In this document: positions 36,445-45,672 of the stretch, one piece after another
Layout of the letters: the number at the start of each line of letters is the position of its first letter
Numbering within the stretch: the stretch's first letter is position 1
DNA from: Fontisphaera persica
GTDB taxonomy: Bacteria > Verrucomicrobiota > Verrucomicrobiia > Limisphaerales > Fontisphaeraceae
Assembly: GCF_024832785.1 (NCBI RefSeq)
Contig: NZ_CP116615.1
Location: 2,976,001 to 3,040,000, forward strand
DNA length: 64,000 bases
Reading direction: 5' to 3'
Program-made: the position numbers and the translations under genes
The notes under the pieces: generated by a model
Database searches by the model: none
Seen by the model: only the letters and a program-made list of their open reading frames with translations
Told to the model about the DNA's origin: nothing

Positions 36445-37389
36445 ATGAAACACGCAGCTATGGAAAGCGCCAATGTCAGCATTCTGCTCGTGGACGACAG
36501 CCCCGACGCGCTGGAGCTCTATCGCACGGTCCTGGGTGATTTGGGATTGAATCTCATTACGGCGCAAAACGGCGAGGAAGCCCTGCGTCTGGTCAAGGAC
36601 AATGAGTTTGCCGCGATTGTGCTCGACATTCAAATGCCCGGCATTGACGGCTATGAAACTGCCATCCGCATCCGCAGCCTGGAAAAAAGCCGCCAGACCC
36701 CCATCATCTTTGTGACGGGCAATTACAAGGACGAGCAAAGCGCCGCCCGCGGCTATGCGCTCGGCGCCGCCGATTACATCACCAAGCCGTTTCGTGTGGA
36801 TGCCTTCCGCGGCAAGATTCAGGCCTACGCCGAGCTGTTCCGCCGCACCCGCAAAGTGCTGGAGCAAATGCGCACCGCCGTGCCCGGCGTGGAGCGGGAG
36901 CGCGTGCTGGTGGCGCACAGCGGGCTGGCGCCGCTGTTCAAGTCCGCCGGCTGGCCCGACAAACTGGGTGTGGAAATCCTGGAATGCAATTCCATCAAGG
37001 ACGCCACCGAATGGGTCAAAAAAGGTGTGGACCTGGTCATTTTAGGCAGTGAATTAAGCGATGGCGACGGTTTCGAGGTGGCCCGGTTCATCCGGCAAAA
37101 TGAAGAATACGCCACCCTGCCCATCATCCTCATCACCGGCCAGTCTCCGGGGGAGGAGGTGTTGCACAAAGGCTTCAAGGCTGGCGCGGTGGATGTGCTC
37201 CCCATGCCGGTGAATCTGGAACTCTTGCGCGCCAAGGTGCAGGCGTTGCTCAGCCAGTTCCGCCAAATCCGCAGCCTTAAGCAGCAGTATCAGGAAATTG
37301 AGCGGCTCAAGAGCGAAATCGAAAACACCCGCAAGCGGCTGCTGGAAATCGAAAGCGAGCTGGACCGCCTGGCCTCGCTGGCCGTGTAA
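36445..37389 (+). CDS. response regulator with two receiver domains and a coiled-coil tail
   Basis: A 314-residue protein. The first receiver (residues 10-130) is canonical: LLVDDSPDAL, phospho-acceptor Asp61 in VLDIQMPGIDG, and the Lys of YITKPF. The second (about 150-265) has degenerated: where the Asp belongs it reads VILGSELSDGDGFE, although VDVLPMPVN keeps the fold. The C-terminus (LKQQYQEIERLKSEIENTR) is a coiled coil and there is no DNA-binding or enzymatic output domain. It probably signals through protein contacts. It is transcribed divergently from blaI. Confidence 0.85.
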   Translation: MKHAAMESANVSILLVDDSPDALELYRTVLGDLGLNLITAQNGEEALRLVKDNEFAAIVLDIQMPGIDGYETAIRIRSLEKSRQTPIIFVTGNYKDEQSAARGYALGAADYITKPFRVDAFRGKIQAYAELFRRTRKVLEQMRTAVPGVERERVLVAHSGLAPLFKSAGWPDKLGVEILECNSIKDATEWVKKGVDLVILGSELSDGDGFEVARFIRQNEEYATLPIILITGQSPGEEVLHKGFKAGAVDVLPMPVNLELLRAKVQALLSQFRQIRSLKQQYQEIERLKSEIENTRKRLLEIESELDRLASLAV

Positions 37390-37412
37390 GCCATCCCTGT
37401 TTGCAGGAAGCT

Positions 37413-37877
37413 TCAGGACGCCTTGACTGCTTCCGGCGCGGCAGGAGGAGGCGGTTCCTTTTGACGGAATTTGGCCCTCCATTCGGAGGGGGTCATGCGG
37501 AAACGCCGCTTGAACATCCGGCTGAACAGGCCCAGATGACGGAACCCCACCGCCCAGGCAATGCTGAGGATTTTATCGTCCGTCTCCATCAACAACTGGC
37601 TGGCGCGATGCAGGCGGTATTCGGTTTGCTGGGCGCGCAAGGACACTCCAAAACACTGGCGGAAAAGCCGCCGCAAATGGCGCAAGCTGCAGCCACAAAT
37701 CTGCGCCAGCTCGGCTGGCTCACGCTGGATCCATTCATCCTTGGGCAGGCGGCTGATGTAGGCTTCCAGGCGCTCGCGTGCGCCCAACTGCCCATTCAAA
37801 GGATTGCCGGCGGGCGCGGACGGCGATTGGCGGGCATGGTCGCCGGCGGGATTGATCGTTTGAACCGACATAGTCAT
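37413..37877 (-). CDS. AraC-family transcriptional regulator
   Basis: A 154-residue protein consisting almost only of an AraC-type DNA-binding domain with two helix-turn-helix units: AELAQICGCSLRHLRRLFRQ and ILSIAWAVGFRHLGLFSRMFKRRFRMTPSEWR. There is no N-terminal cupin sensor; instead a short Pro/Ala-rich leader is present. The ATG at 37877 is chosen. Possible targets include the sucAB genes, which lie about 200 bp away in the same direction, but no site was identified. A Pro-rich tail (KEPPPPAAPEAV) ends the protein. It converges on the response-regulator gene. Confidence 0.85.
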   Translation of the reverse strand: MTMSVQTINPAGDHARQSPSAPAGNPLNGQLGARERLEAYISRLPKDEWIQREPAELAQICGCSLRHLRRLFRQCFGVSLRAQQTEYRLHRASQLLMETDDKILSIAWAVGFRHLGLFSRMFKRRFRMTPSEWRAKFRQKEPPPPAAPEAVKAS

Positions 37878-38091
37878 AACACCGGTGCAAACGTCCCATC
37901 GAATTATCACAAGAGCGTGACGATTGGTTAAAAACTACGCAAAAAACCGGGCGGAAAATTGGCTTGGCAAAAGGCGGGGAGCTAGACCGCTGCCTGGTCT
38001 GCCAGGCCACGAAGCAGCCCATTGTGCTCCAAACCGTTAAGCGCCCAAGTTATTGCCTTTTGCCAGATGAGATGGGGACTCACAAGCCCGG

Positions 38092-39375
38092 CTACACCTC
38101 CAACAGCAGCCGGGCCGGGTTCTCGATAAATTCCTTCACGGTTTTCAGGAAGGTCACCGCTTCGCGGCCGTCCACCAGGCGGTGGTCATAGGTCAGCGCC
38201 ACATACATGATGGGCCGAATCACCACCTGTCCGCCCACCGCCACGGGGCGCTCCTGAATGGCATGCATGCCCAGCACGCCGCTTTGCGGCGGATTAATCA
38301 GAGGGGTGGACAACATGGAGCCATACACGCCGCCATTGGTGATGGTGAAGGTGCCGCCGGTCAGGTCTTCCGGGCGCAGTTTGTTCTCCCGCGCCCGCGC
38401 CGCATAATCGGCAATGGCCTGCTCAATCTGGGCAAAGCTCATGCGCTCGGCGCGCCGCAGCACGGGAACCACCAGGCCGCGGCCGCCGCCGATGGCGATG
38501 CCGATGTCATAACGCTTGTGATAAACGATGTTGGCGCCGCGGATTTCGGCATTCAAGCCGGGGACCTGTTGCAAGGCCGCCACCACGGCTTTGACGAAGA
38601 AGGACATGATGCCCAGTTTGACCTGGTGCTTTTGCTGAAAAGCCTCCTGGTACTGCTTGCGCAACGCCTGCACCGCCGACATGTCCACCTCGTTGAACGT
38701 GGTCAGCAACGCCGCCGTTTGCTGGGCCTGCACCAGCCGCTCGGCAATTTTCCGCCGCAATAAACTCATGGGCACCACTTCCTCCTCCGCGCCCGCGCTG
38801 TCTGCCGGTCCCTGCGCGGCGGCAGGGGCGGGCGGCGGGGTAACAGGTTCCACGACGGGCGGCGCGGCCGGCGGCGGGGGCGGCGCCGCGGCCGCCACTG
38901 CACGTTGCACGTCTTCCTTGAGGATGCGCCCACCCGGTCCGGTGCCGGGGACCTCGTTCAGATTAACGCCCTGCTCAGCCGCCAGCCGGGCGGCGGCGGG
39001 CATGACGATGGGCGCAACGGGAGCCGGGGCGGGCGGCGGGGGCGGTGCGGCCGGTGCCGTTGGTTTCTCGGCCGGCGCCTTTTTGCGCGCCGCGGCCTTG
39101 ATGATTTCCGGGGTGGCCTCCGGCAGCGCGGCCGGCTCCAGCAAACCCAGCACTTCGCCCACCTTGACTTTGGCGCCGCGCGGGCAAAGGACCTTGACCA
39201 GGCGCCCGTCTTCGGGAGCCGGCACCTCGACGGTGGCCTTGTCGGTTTCCAAAATCACCACCGTGGCGTCGCGGCGGACTTCGCCGCCTTCGGCCACCTG
39301 CCACTCGCCCACTTCCACTTCGGACACGGATTCGCCCACCGAGGGCACCCGCAATTCAATGGTTGGTTTGCTCAT
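38092..39375 (-). CDS. sucB: dihydrolipoamide succinyltransferase, E2 of 2-oxoglutarate dehydrogenase
   Basis: A 427-residue E2. The lipoyl domain has the modified Lys in [10 protein letters not shown] (about residue 43). A Pro/Ala-rich linker leads to the E3-binding domain ([31 protein letters not shown]), a second linker, and the catalytic domain with [16 protein letters not shown] carrying the active-site His and Asp. It moves the succinyl group from E1 to CoA. It lies 36 bp downstream of sucA. No lipoamide dehydrogenase (E3) gene is in the window. Confidence 0.95.
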   Translation of the reverse strand: MSKPTIELRVPSVGESVSEVEVGEWQVAEGGEVRRDATVVILETDKATVEVPAPEDGRLVKVLCPRGAKVKVGEVLGLLEPAALPEATPEIIKAAARKKAPAEKPTAPAAPPPPPAPAPVAPIVMPAAARLAAEQGVNLNEVPGTGPGGRILKEDVQRAVAAAAPPPPPAAPPVVEPVTPPPAPAAAQGPADSAGAEEEVVPMSLLRRKIAERLVQAQQTAALLTTFNEVDMSAVQALRKQYQEAFQQKHQVKLGIMSFFVKAVVAALQQVPGLNAEIRGANIVYHKRYDIGIAIGGGRGLVVPVLRRAERMSFAQIEQAIADYAARARENKLRPEDLTGGTFTITNGGVYGSMLSTPLINPPQSGVLGMHAIQERPVAVGGQVVIRPIMYVALTYDHRLVDGREAVTFLKTVKEFIENPARLLLEV

Positions 39376-39411
39376 AGATAAATCCACACTGCCACGCGGT
39401 TTTTCCCGTGA

Positions 39412-42348
39412 TTACGCCTGAGTCTGTTTGGTGCCGATAATCGTTTCGGTGCGCGGCCGCACCACCGGCTGCTCAGCGGCGAACACCTTGGCCAGCAATT
39501 CTTCCTGCTCAAGCTGGTGCGCCGAAGCCGAGCCGGTGGCCGGCGAGGCCGAGGCCGGGCGGCAGATGCCGCTGAAGGGCAGGCGATTGAGGAATTGCAT
39601 ACTGACGGTGACGCGCAGGTAATGCCAGGCACCCATGTTCTCCGGCTCCTCCTGCACCCAAATAACGTTGGTGCCCGGTTTGCAGTCGCCCAGCAGCGCC
39701 TCCAGTTCGGCGCGAGGGAAGGGATAAAGCTGCTCCAGACGCACAATGGCCACATCCTCGACGCCCAGCTTTTCGCGCCGGGCTTCGAGTTCGTAATACA
39801 ATTTGCCCGCGCACAACAAGACGCGGCTGACCTGGTCCATGGCCCGGTGCCGGGGGTCCGGGATGACCCGCTGAAACCGCCCGCTGGCCAGTTCGTCCAG
39901 CGAGGAAACCACGCGTGGATGGCGCAACATGCTCTTGGGGGTGAACACCACCAGCGGCTTGCGCCAGCGGCGCAGGGCCTGCCGCCGCAGCAGGTGAAAC
40001 ATCTGGGCCGGGGTGGTGGGAATGGCCACTTGAATATTGTCATCCGCCGCCAGGGTTAAAAAGCGCTCAATGCGCCCGCTGGAGTGCTCCGGCCCGGCGC
40101 CCTCGAAGCCATGCGGCAGCAGCATGACCAGCCCGCTCAAGCGCCGCCATTTGTCCTCACCGCTGGCGATAAACTGGTCAATGATGACCTGGGCCACGTT
40201 GACGAAATCGCCAAACTGCGCCTCCCACATAATCAGGCCCTCGGGACAGTCGAGGCTGTACCCGTACTCAAAGCCCAGCACGCCGGCCTCAGACAGGGGG
40301 CTGTTGATGATGTCCACCGGCGCCTGATTGCCGGCCAGGTGCTGCAAAGGACAGTAGGGGTTGCCGTTCTCGACATCGTGCAACACGGCATGCCGGTGGC
40401 TGAACGTGCCGCGGCAACTGTCCTGGCCGCTCAAGCGGATGCGCACGCCGTCCACTGCCAGGCTGGCCAGCGCCAGGGCTTCGCCGGCCGACCAGTCCAG
40501 CGGCTGCTCGCCCTTGGCCATGGCGCGGCGCGCTTCCATGAACCGTTGCAGTTTGGGATGCAGATGAAAATCCTCCGGCAAATCGGTGAGCCGCTCCAAC
40601 AAGCTGCTCAACTGCTCCCGGGGCAATCCGGTCTCCGGCTGGTCATCCGCCGGTTCCGGGCCGCCCAGGTAACCTTTCCAGCGCCCCATGAGGCTGCTGG
40701 GGGGCATGATGCGCGTGGAGCGCCGCGCTTCGCTCAGTTGCAATTCCAGCGCCTCGGTGCGTTTCTTTTCAATCTGCTCGGCCAGCTCGCGGGTAACCCC
40801 GCCCAGCTCAATCAGCTTTTCGAGGTAGGCATCGCGCACGCTGGGTTTCTTTTCAATCAGCTTGTACATCAACGGCTGTGTGAAGGAAGGCTCATCGCCT
40901 TCGTTGTGCCCCAGCCGCCGGTAGCAGTACATGTCAATGACCACGTCCACCTGGAAGGTTTTCCGAAAGTCCATGGCCAGTTGGATGCAGCGGGCCACCG
41001 CCTCCGGGTCCTCACCGTTCACGTGCATGATGGGAGCCGGCAACATCTTGGCCACACTGGTGGTGTACATGGTGGAGCGGCCTTCAGTGGGGGGCGTGGT
41101 AAAACCAATCTGGTTGTTGAGGATGATGTGGATGGTGCCGCCCACCTGGTAGCCCTTGAGCCGGCTCAGGTTCAAGGTCTCCTGCACGATGCCCTCGCCA
41201 ATGAACGCGGCGTCCCCGTGTATGAGCATGGCCATCACCTGCGCCCGCTCGTCATCCCGCAGCCGATCCTGCTTGGCTCGCGTGCGGCCGAGGGCCACCG
41301 GGTTCACGAATTCCAGATGGCTGGGGTTGAAACACAGGGACAGGTGCACATGCTGGCCGGCGGCGGTGCGATAATCGCTGCTGTAGCCCATGTGGTACTT
41401 CACATCCCCGCCACCCATGTACAAATCGGGGTCCTTGTCCTCAAACTCGCGGAAGATTTCCTTGGGACTTTTGCCGATGATGTTGGCCAGCACGTTCAAC
41501 CGCCCGCGATGCGCCATGGCGAGCACAATCTCTTTGACGCCCTGCTGCGCCGCCGTGCCAATCGCCAGGTCCAGCAGCGGGATGAGGCTCTCGCCGCCCT
41601 CGAGGGAGAAACTTTTCGCGCCCACAAACTTGCGGCGCACAAATTGCTCAAACACCACCGCATCGGTCAGCCGGGTGAGGATGCGCCGCTGGATGTTGCG
41701 CGGCAGGGGCGCCCAGTACTGCTCTCCCTCGATGCGCTCCTGCACCCAGTGCCGCATCCGCATGTCATCAATGTGCAGGTACTGGAAGGCAATGGAGCCG
41801 CAATAGATTTGCCGGAGGCGGCTGATAATCTGGCGCAGTGTCAGCGGCCCCTCCGTGCGCATGGTCTCGCAATAAAACTGGCGGTCCATGTCCTCCTCGG
41901 TGAACCCGTAATATTGCGGGTCCAGTTCCGGCACATAACGGGTGGGGGTGCCCAGCGGGTCTATGCGCGCCTGGATATGCCCCCGCCCGCGGTAGGCCCG
42001 CACCAGCCGCTCCACCCGGTGCTGCATGAGCACCCGGTGCTCCAAATCTTCCCCCTGCAAACCGGGGGCGCGGGGCGCCGGCGCCGGAGCGGTGGATGCT
42101 CCCGCGCCGCCTTTAGCCCTGGCGGAACCGGTGGGGGGTGCGCTCACCGGCGCCGGGGACGGCGGGGACACCGCAGCCTTCGCCGGCCTGGATGCGGGCA
42201 GGGGGGCCGACGGTGCGGCTCCATCCATGCGTTGAAAATACTGCTGCCATTCCGGCGGCACACTGGCCGGATCGCGCAGATAGTCGGCGTACATCGCCTC
42301 GACAAATTCCCAACTTGCTGCCGGGCCAGCCTCGTCCATGTTGCTCAT
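39412..42348 (-). CDS. sucA: 2-oxoglutarate dehydrogenase E1 component
   Basis: A 978-residue TPP enzyme that decarboxylates 2-oxoglutarate in the TCA cycle. The N-terminal E2-binding helix (FVEAMYADYLRDPASVPPEWQ) is followed by an unusually long Pro/Ala-rich linker of about 60 residues. Catalytic-part motifs are MAHRGRLNVLANI, YHMGYSSDY, CFNPSHLEFVNPV, MLIHGDAAFIGEG, CYRRLGHNEGDEP and LPHGFEGAGPEHSSGRIERFL. The ATG at 42348 is preferred over an upstream TTG. It forms an operon with sucB. Confidence 0.96.
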   Translation of the reverse strand: MSNMDEAGPAASWEFVEAMYADYLRDPASVPPEWQQYFQRMDGAAPSAPLPASRPAKAAVSPPSPAPVSAPPTGSARAKGGAGASTAPAPAPRAPGLQGEDLEHRVLMQHRVERLVRAYRGRGHIQARIDPLGTPTRYVPELDPQYYGFTEEDMDRQFYCETMRTEGPLTLRQIISRLRQIYCGSIAFQYLHIDDMRMRHWVQERIEGEQYWAPLPRNIQRRILTRLTDAVVFEQFVRRKFVGAKSFSLEGGESLIPLLDLAIGTAAQQGVKEIVLAMAHRGRLNVLANIIGKSPKEIFREFEDKDPDLYMGGGDVKYHMGYSSDYRTAAGQHVHLSLCFNPSHLEFVNPVALGRTRAKQDRLRDDERAQVMAMLIHGDAAFIGEGIVQETLNLSRLKGYQVGGTIHIILNNQIGFTTPPTEGRSTMYTTSVAKMLPAPIMHVNGEDPEAVARCIQLAMDFRKTFQVDVVIDMYCYRRLGHNEGDEPSFTQPLMYKLIEKKPSVRDAYLEKLIELGGVTRELAEQIEKKRTEALELQLSEARRSTRIMPPSSLMGRWKGYLGGPEPADDQPETGLPREQLSSLLERLTDLPEDFHLHPKLQRFMEARRAMAKGEQPLDWSAGEALALASLAVDGVRIRLSGQDSCRGTFSHRHAVLHDVENGNPYCPLQHLAGNQAPVDIINSPLSEAGVLGFEYGYSLDCPEGLIMWEAQFGDFVNVAQVIIDQFIASGEDKWRRLSGLVMLLPHGFEGAGPEHSSGRIERFLTLAADDNIQVAIPTTPAQMFHLLRRQALRRWRKPLVVFTPKSMLRHPRVVSSLDELASGRFQRVIPDPRHRAMDQVSRVLLCAGKLYYELEARREKLGVEDVAIVRLEQLYPFPRAELEALLGDCKPGTNVIWVQEEPENMGAWHYLRVTVSMQFLNRLPFSGICRPASASPATGSASAHQLEQEELLAKVFAAEQPVVRPRTETIIGTKQTQA

Positions 42349-42454
42349 AGTCAATCGTTAACCCACAATATAATCGCAACCCGCCATAAAGCCACCCCTG
42401 GCGCCGGCTCCGCAGCAAGTATCAGCCAAACTTGGCGGAGGTGATTAACCGCGC

Positions 42455-43861
42455 TTAAGCAGGATACTGCCAGCCCGGGCGGTATTCACGCTGCAGGAGC
42501 CGGTTGGCTTCCGGGTCGCCGACACACTCTTCCTTGCGGCCATCCCAAACCACGCTGCGGCCCAACTTGAGCGAGAGCATGCCCAGCAGGCTCATGTTGG
42601 TGGAGCGATGCACCTCCTCAATGTCGCTCACCGGCCGCCGCCCGGTTTTGATGGCATCGAGAAAGTCCGCCCACAATTCCTTGATATTCTGGTCATCCGG
42701 CGGATGCAATTGCGGCGCCTGCCGGACCGGCTCGGCGCGGCTGTCGGCTGGATAAAACACCCAGCCATTCTTCCATCCCATGTGGAAAGTGCCGTTGGTG
42801 CCGTAGAAATAGCAGCCCACATTTTCGCCCTTCTCGGCATTGTTGCCCGCAAACTGGCGGTGCTCCCAGGTGGCGGTGAAGTTCTCAAACTCAAAGGTGG
42901 CAATCTGGTGGTCGGGCGCGTCGGTGGTCTGCTCGGTTTCGGTGAGCACCGGCTTGCCTTTGACGGGGCGCCCGCCGGTGGAATAGACCTTGCGTGGCCA
43001 CAATTCTCCGGTAATGGCACCCATAATCCAAAGAATCTGGTCCATCCAATGCACCCCCCAATCCCCCAGCGTGCCGTTGGCGTAATCGAGATAGTTGCGG
43101 AAACCCCGCGGATGAATGCCGCCGCTCCACGGGTTTTTGGGGTCGCCGTTGTAGGGGCGTTTGGGCGCCGGGCCGCACCACAAGTCCCAGTCCAGTTCCG
43201 GCGGCGGCTCCACATTGCGCCGTGGTTTCTCCGGCCCGCCGCCGTAATGCACAAAACTCCGGATGAAGCCAATCTTGCCCACCTTGCCCGATAAAATGAA
43301 TTCGCGGCCGGAAACATTGTGAGGCGACACCCGCCGGTGCGTGCCCACCTGCACCACCTTGCCGGTTTCCCGCGCCGCTTTCACCATCGCCCGCCCCTCG
43401 CGGATGGTGTGGCCCACCGGCTTTTCCACGTACACATGGGCGCCGGCGCGCACGGCGTCTATGGTCATCAAGGGATGCCAGTGGTCCGGCGTGCCGACAA
43501 TGACAATCTCCGGTTTAACCCCGGCCAGCAGCTCGCGATAGTCCTTGAACAACTTGGGTTGCGCCCCGGTGAGCTGTTGCACTTTTTGGGCCGCCGGCTC
43601 CAACAGGCGCCGGTCCACATCGCACAACGCCACCACCTCGCACTGGCCGGAAGCCATGGCTTCACCCAAAATGTTCATCCCCCACCAGCCGGTGCCCAAC
43701 AGCGCGGTGCGGTACTTTTTGCCGGCGGCCTCCGCCCCGAGGAAAGCGGGCGCACTGGCCAGCCAGAAACTCGCGGCCGCAGTGGCTTTGAGGAATTGAC
43801 GGCGTTCCAGGCGGTTCCCGTGCGAGGCCGCCCCATGGGCTTTGGACAGGGCTTGTTTCAT
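42455..43861 (-). CDS. Tat-exported Gfo/Idh/MocA family oxidoreductase
   Basis: A 468-residue protein with a Tat leader (LERRQFLKATAAASFWLASA) followed by a Rossmann domain (TALLGTGWWGMNIL, VVALCDVDRRLL, VIVGTPDHWH) and the family signature HVYVEKPVGHT. The C-terminal sheet domain is full length. These enzymes oxidise or rearrange sugars with bound NAD(P). Exported forms with pre-bound cofactor are abundant in Verrucomicrobia and Planctomycetes. The ATG at 43861 opens the leader; the frame continues upstream without support. It is divergent from apt across 115 bp. Confidence 0.9.
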   Translation of the reverse strand: MKQALSKAHGAASHGNRLERRQFLKATAAASFWLASAPAFLGAEAAGKKYRTALLGTGWWGMNILGEAMASGQCEVVALCDVDRRLLEPAAQKVQQLTGAQPKLFKDYRELLAGVKPEIVIVGTPDHWHPLMTIDAVRAGAHVYVEKPVGHTIREGRAMVKAARETGKVVQVGTHRRVSPHNVSGREFILSGKVGKIGFIRSFVHYGGGPEKPRRNVEPPPELDWDLWCGPAPKRPYNGDPKNPWSGGIHPRGFRNYLDYANGTLGDWGVHWMDQILWIMGAITGELWPRKVYSTGGRPVKGKPVLTETEQTTDAPDHQIATFEFENFTATWEHRQFAGNNAEKGENVGCYFYGTNGTFHMGWKNGWVFYPADSRAEPVRQAPQLHPPDDQNIKELWADFLDAIKTGRRPVSDIEEVHRSTNMSLLGMLSLKLGRSVVWDGRKEECVGDPEANRLLQREYRPGWQYPA

Positions 43862-43976
43862 GAATGCCAGTTTGCCGCCGGCAATGGTGGCGTCAAGCCG
43901 GTTTGCTCGTTCTGGGCCGGGCGTTATTAGAAAAACCTTTGCGAAAAAGGGCCATCTTGGGCATTTATACCACCGT

Positions 43977-44513
43977 ATGAATCCATCACCGGTCACCGCA
44001 GCGGAGATTAAGGCAGCCATACGCAACATTCCGGATTTTCCCCAGCCGGGCATCCAGTTCAAGGACATCACGCCCGTGCTGGCCAGCCCGCGGTTGCTGG
44101 CGGGCGCCATAGATTTGCTGGCCGGCCATCACGCGCCGGGCAGCATTGATGCGGTGGTGGGCATTGACGCGCGCGGTTTCATTTTCGCCGCGGCGGCTGC
44201 CTTGAAGCTGGGCGCGGGGTTTGTGCCCGTGCGCAAGAAGGGCAAGCTGCCCTACCAGACCCTGGAGCAGAGTTATGCCCTGGAGTACGGCACCAACACC
44301 ATCGCCATTCATGTGGACGCGGTGAAGCCCGGCGCGCGGGTCATTCTCATGGATGACCTGCTGGCCACGGGCGGCACGGCCGCGGCGGCAGCGGAGCTGC
44401 TGCAGAAAATCAACGCGCACATTGTGGAGATTTCCTTTCTGATTGAGCTTTCGTTTTTAGAAGGCCGCCGCCGGTTGAGCCAGTATCCGGTGCGCTCGGT
44501 GGTGGTGTTCTAA
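43977..44513 (+). CDS. apt: adenine phosphoribosyltransferase
   Basis: A 178-residue type I phosphoribosyltransferase that salvages adenine to AMP. Evidence: IRNIPDFPQPGIQFKDITPVL at the start, GIDARGFIFAAA, VPVRKKGKLPYQT and the PRPP loop VILMDDLLATGGTAAAA. The ATG at 43977 gives the normal family length; the frame extends upstream into the divergent spacer without support. aroF follows 93 bp later. Confidence 0.96.
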   Translation: MNPSPVTAAEIKAAIRNIPDFPQPGIQFKDITPVLASPRLLAGAIDLLAGHHAPGSIDAVVGIDARGFIFAAAAALKLGAGFVPVRKKGKLPYQTLEQSYALEYGTNTIAIHVDAVKPGARVILMDDLLATGGTAAAAAELLQKINAHIVEISFLIELSFLEGRRRLSQYPVRSVVVF

Positions 44514-44606
44514 GGGGGGCGGGCGCATGGGCTTTCACCCCGGTCTCTCCAGTGCAAAAACCTGCCATTGCACTTTCCCCGGTTCATGTCGTATTAATTA
44601 GCGCTT

Positions 44607-45620
44607 ATGTTGATAGTGATGGATCACGCCGCCACCCCGCAGCAGGTGGAGGCGGTCATGGAGCAGGTGCGCGCCTGCGGTTTCCGCCCTGTGCCGATGC
44701 CCGGTGCCGAGCGCACCGCCGTGTGTGTGCTGGGCAACACCGGGCCGGTGAACCCTGCCCCCTTTGAGAATCTGCCGGGGGTCAAGGAATGCATCCGGGT
44801 CACCAAGCCCTACAAACTGGTCAGCCGCGAAACCCAGCCCCAGGACACCGTGGTGACGGTGGCCGGCACGCCCATGGGTGGCCCGGCCATTCCCGTCCTC
44901 ATTGCCGGCCCCTGCGCGGTGGAATCCCGGGACCAGATGTTTCGCACGGTGGAGTTTTTGGTCTCGCACGGGGTGAAATTGATTCGCGGAGGAGTGTACA
45001 AGCCGCGCACCTCGCCTTATGCCTTTCAGGGGTTGGGAGAAAAAGGCCTGGAAATCCTGGCCGAAATCAAACAACAGTTTCCGGTGGGCGTGGTCACGGA
45101 AGCCCTGGACCATGAAAATTTCAATGCCGTGGAGCCCGTGGCTGACATGATTCAGATTGGCGCGCGCAACATGCAAAACTTTTCCCTGCTGCGCCGGGCT
45201 GGCGAAAGCCGCAAGCCCATCCTGCTCAAACGCGGCCTGGCCGCCACCCTGGAGGAGCTGCTCATGGCGGCGGAGTACATCCTGGCCGGGGGCAACCGGC
45301 AGGTGGTGGTCTGTGAGCGTGGTGTGCGCACTTTTGCTGACCACACCCGCAACACCCTGGATTTGAGCGCGGTGGCGGTGGTGAAACAACTCAGCCACCT
45401 GCCCATCGTGGTGGACCCCAGCCACGCCGCCGGCAAGTGGCCCTATGTCATCCCCCTGGCGCTGGCCGGCGTGGCGGCCGGCGCCCACGGGCTGCTGGTG
45501 GAAGTGCATCCGGACCCCGCCCGCGCCTTGAGCGACGGCCCACAATCCCTGACATTTGACAAATTTGCGGAGCTGCAGGAAAAAGTCCAGCGCCTCCTCG
45601 CCGCCACGCAGCAGGGATAA
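44607..45620 (+). CDS. aroF: 3-deoxy-7-phosphoheptulonate synthase (DAHP synthase, AroF/AroA(f) type)
   Basis: A 337-residue enzyme catalysing the first step of aromatic amino acid synthesis. The first 70 residues form the ferredoxin-like regulatory domain seen in the Thermotoga-type enzymes. The catalytic barrel holds VLIAGPCAVESRDQM, RGGVYKPRTSPYAFQG, EALDHENFNAV, QIGARNMQNF, ILLKRGLAAT, VCERGVRTF and IVVDPSHAAGK. The regulatory domain implies feedback control by an aromatic product. speA begins 52 bp after the stop on the same strand. Confidence 0.96.
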   Translation: MLIVMDHAATPQQVEAVMEQVRACGFRPVPMPGAERTAVCVLGNTGPVNPAPFENLPGVKECIRVTKPYKLVSRETQPQDTVVTVAGTPMGGPAIPVLIAGPCAVESRDQMFRTVEFLVSHGVKLIRGGVYKPRTSPYAFQGLGEKGLEILAEIKQQFPVGVVTEALDHENFNAVEPVADMIQIGARNMQNFSLLRRAGESRKPILLKRGLAATLEELLMAAEYILAGGNRQVVVCERGVRTFADHTRNTLDLSAVAVVKQLSHLPIVVDPSHAAGKWPYVIPLALAGVAAGAHGLLVEVHPDPARALSDGPQSLTFDKFAELQEKVQRLLAATQQG

Positions 45621-45672
45621 CACTTGAATTCTGCGGCGAGTGACGTATAGGGAGGTCTGGCAGAGCGAAAAC

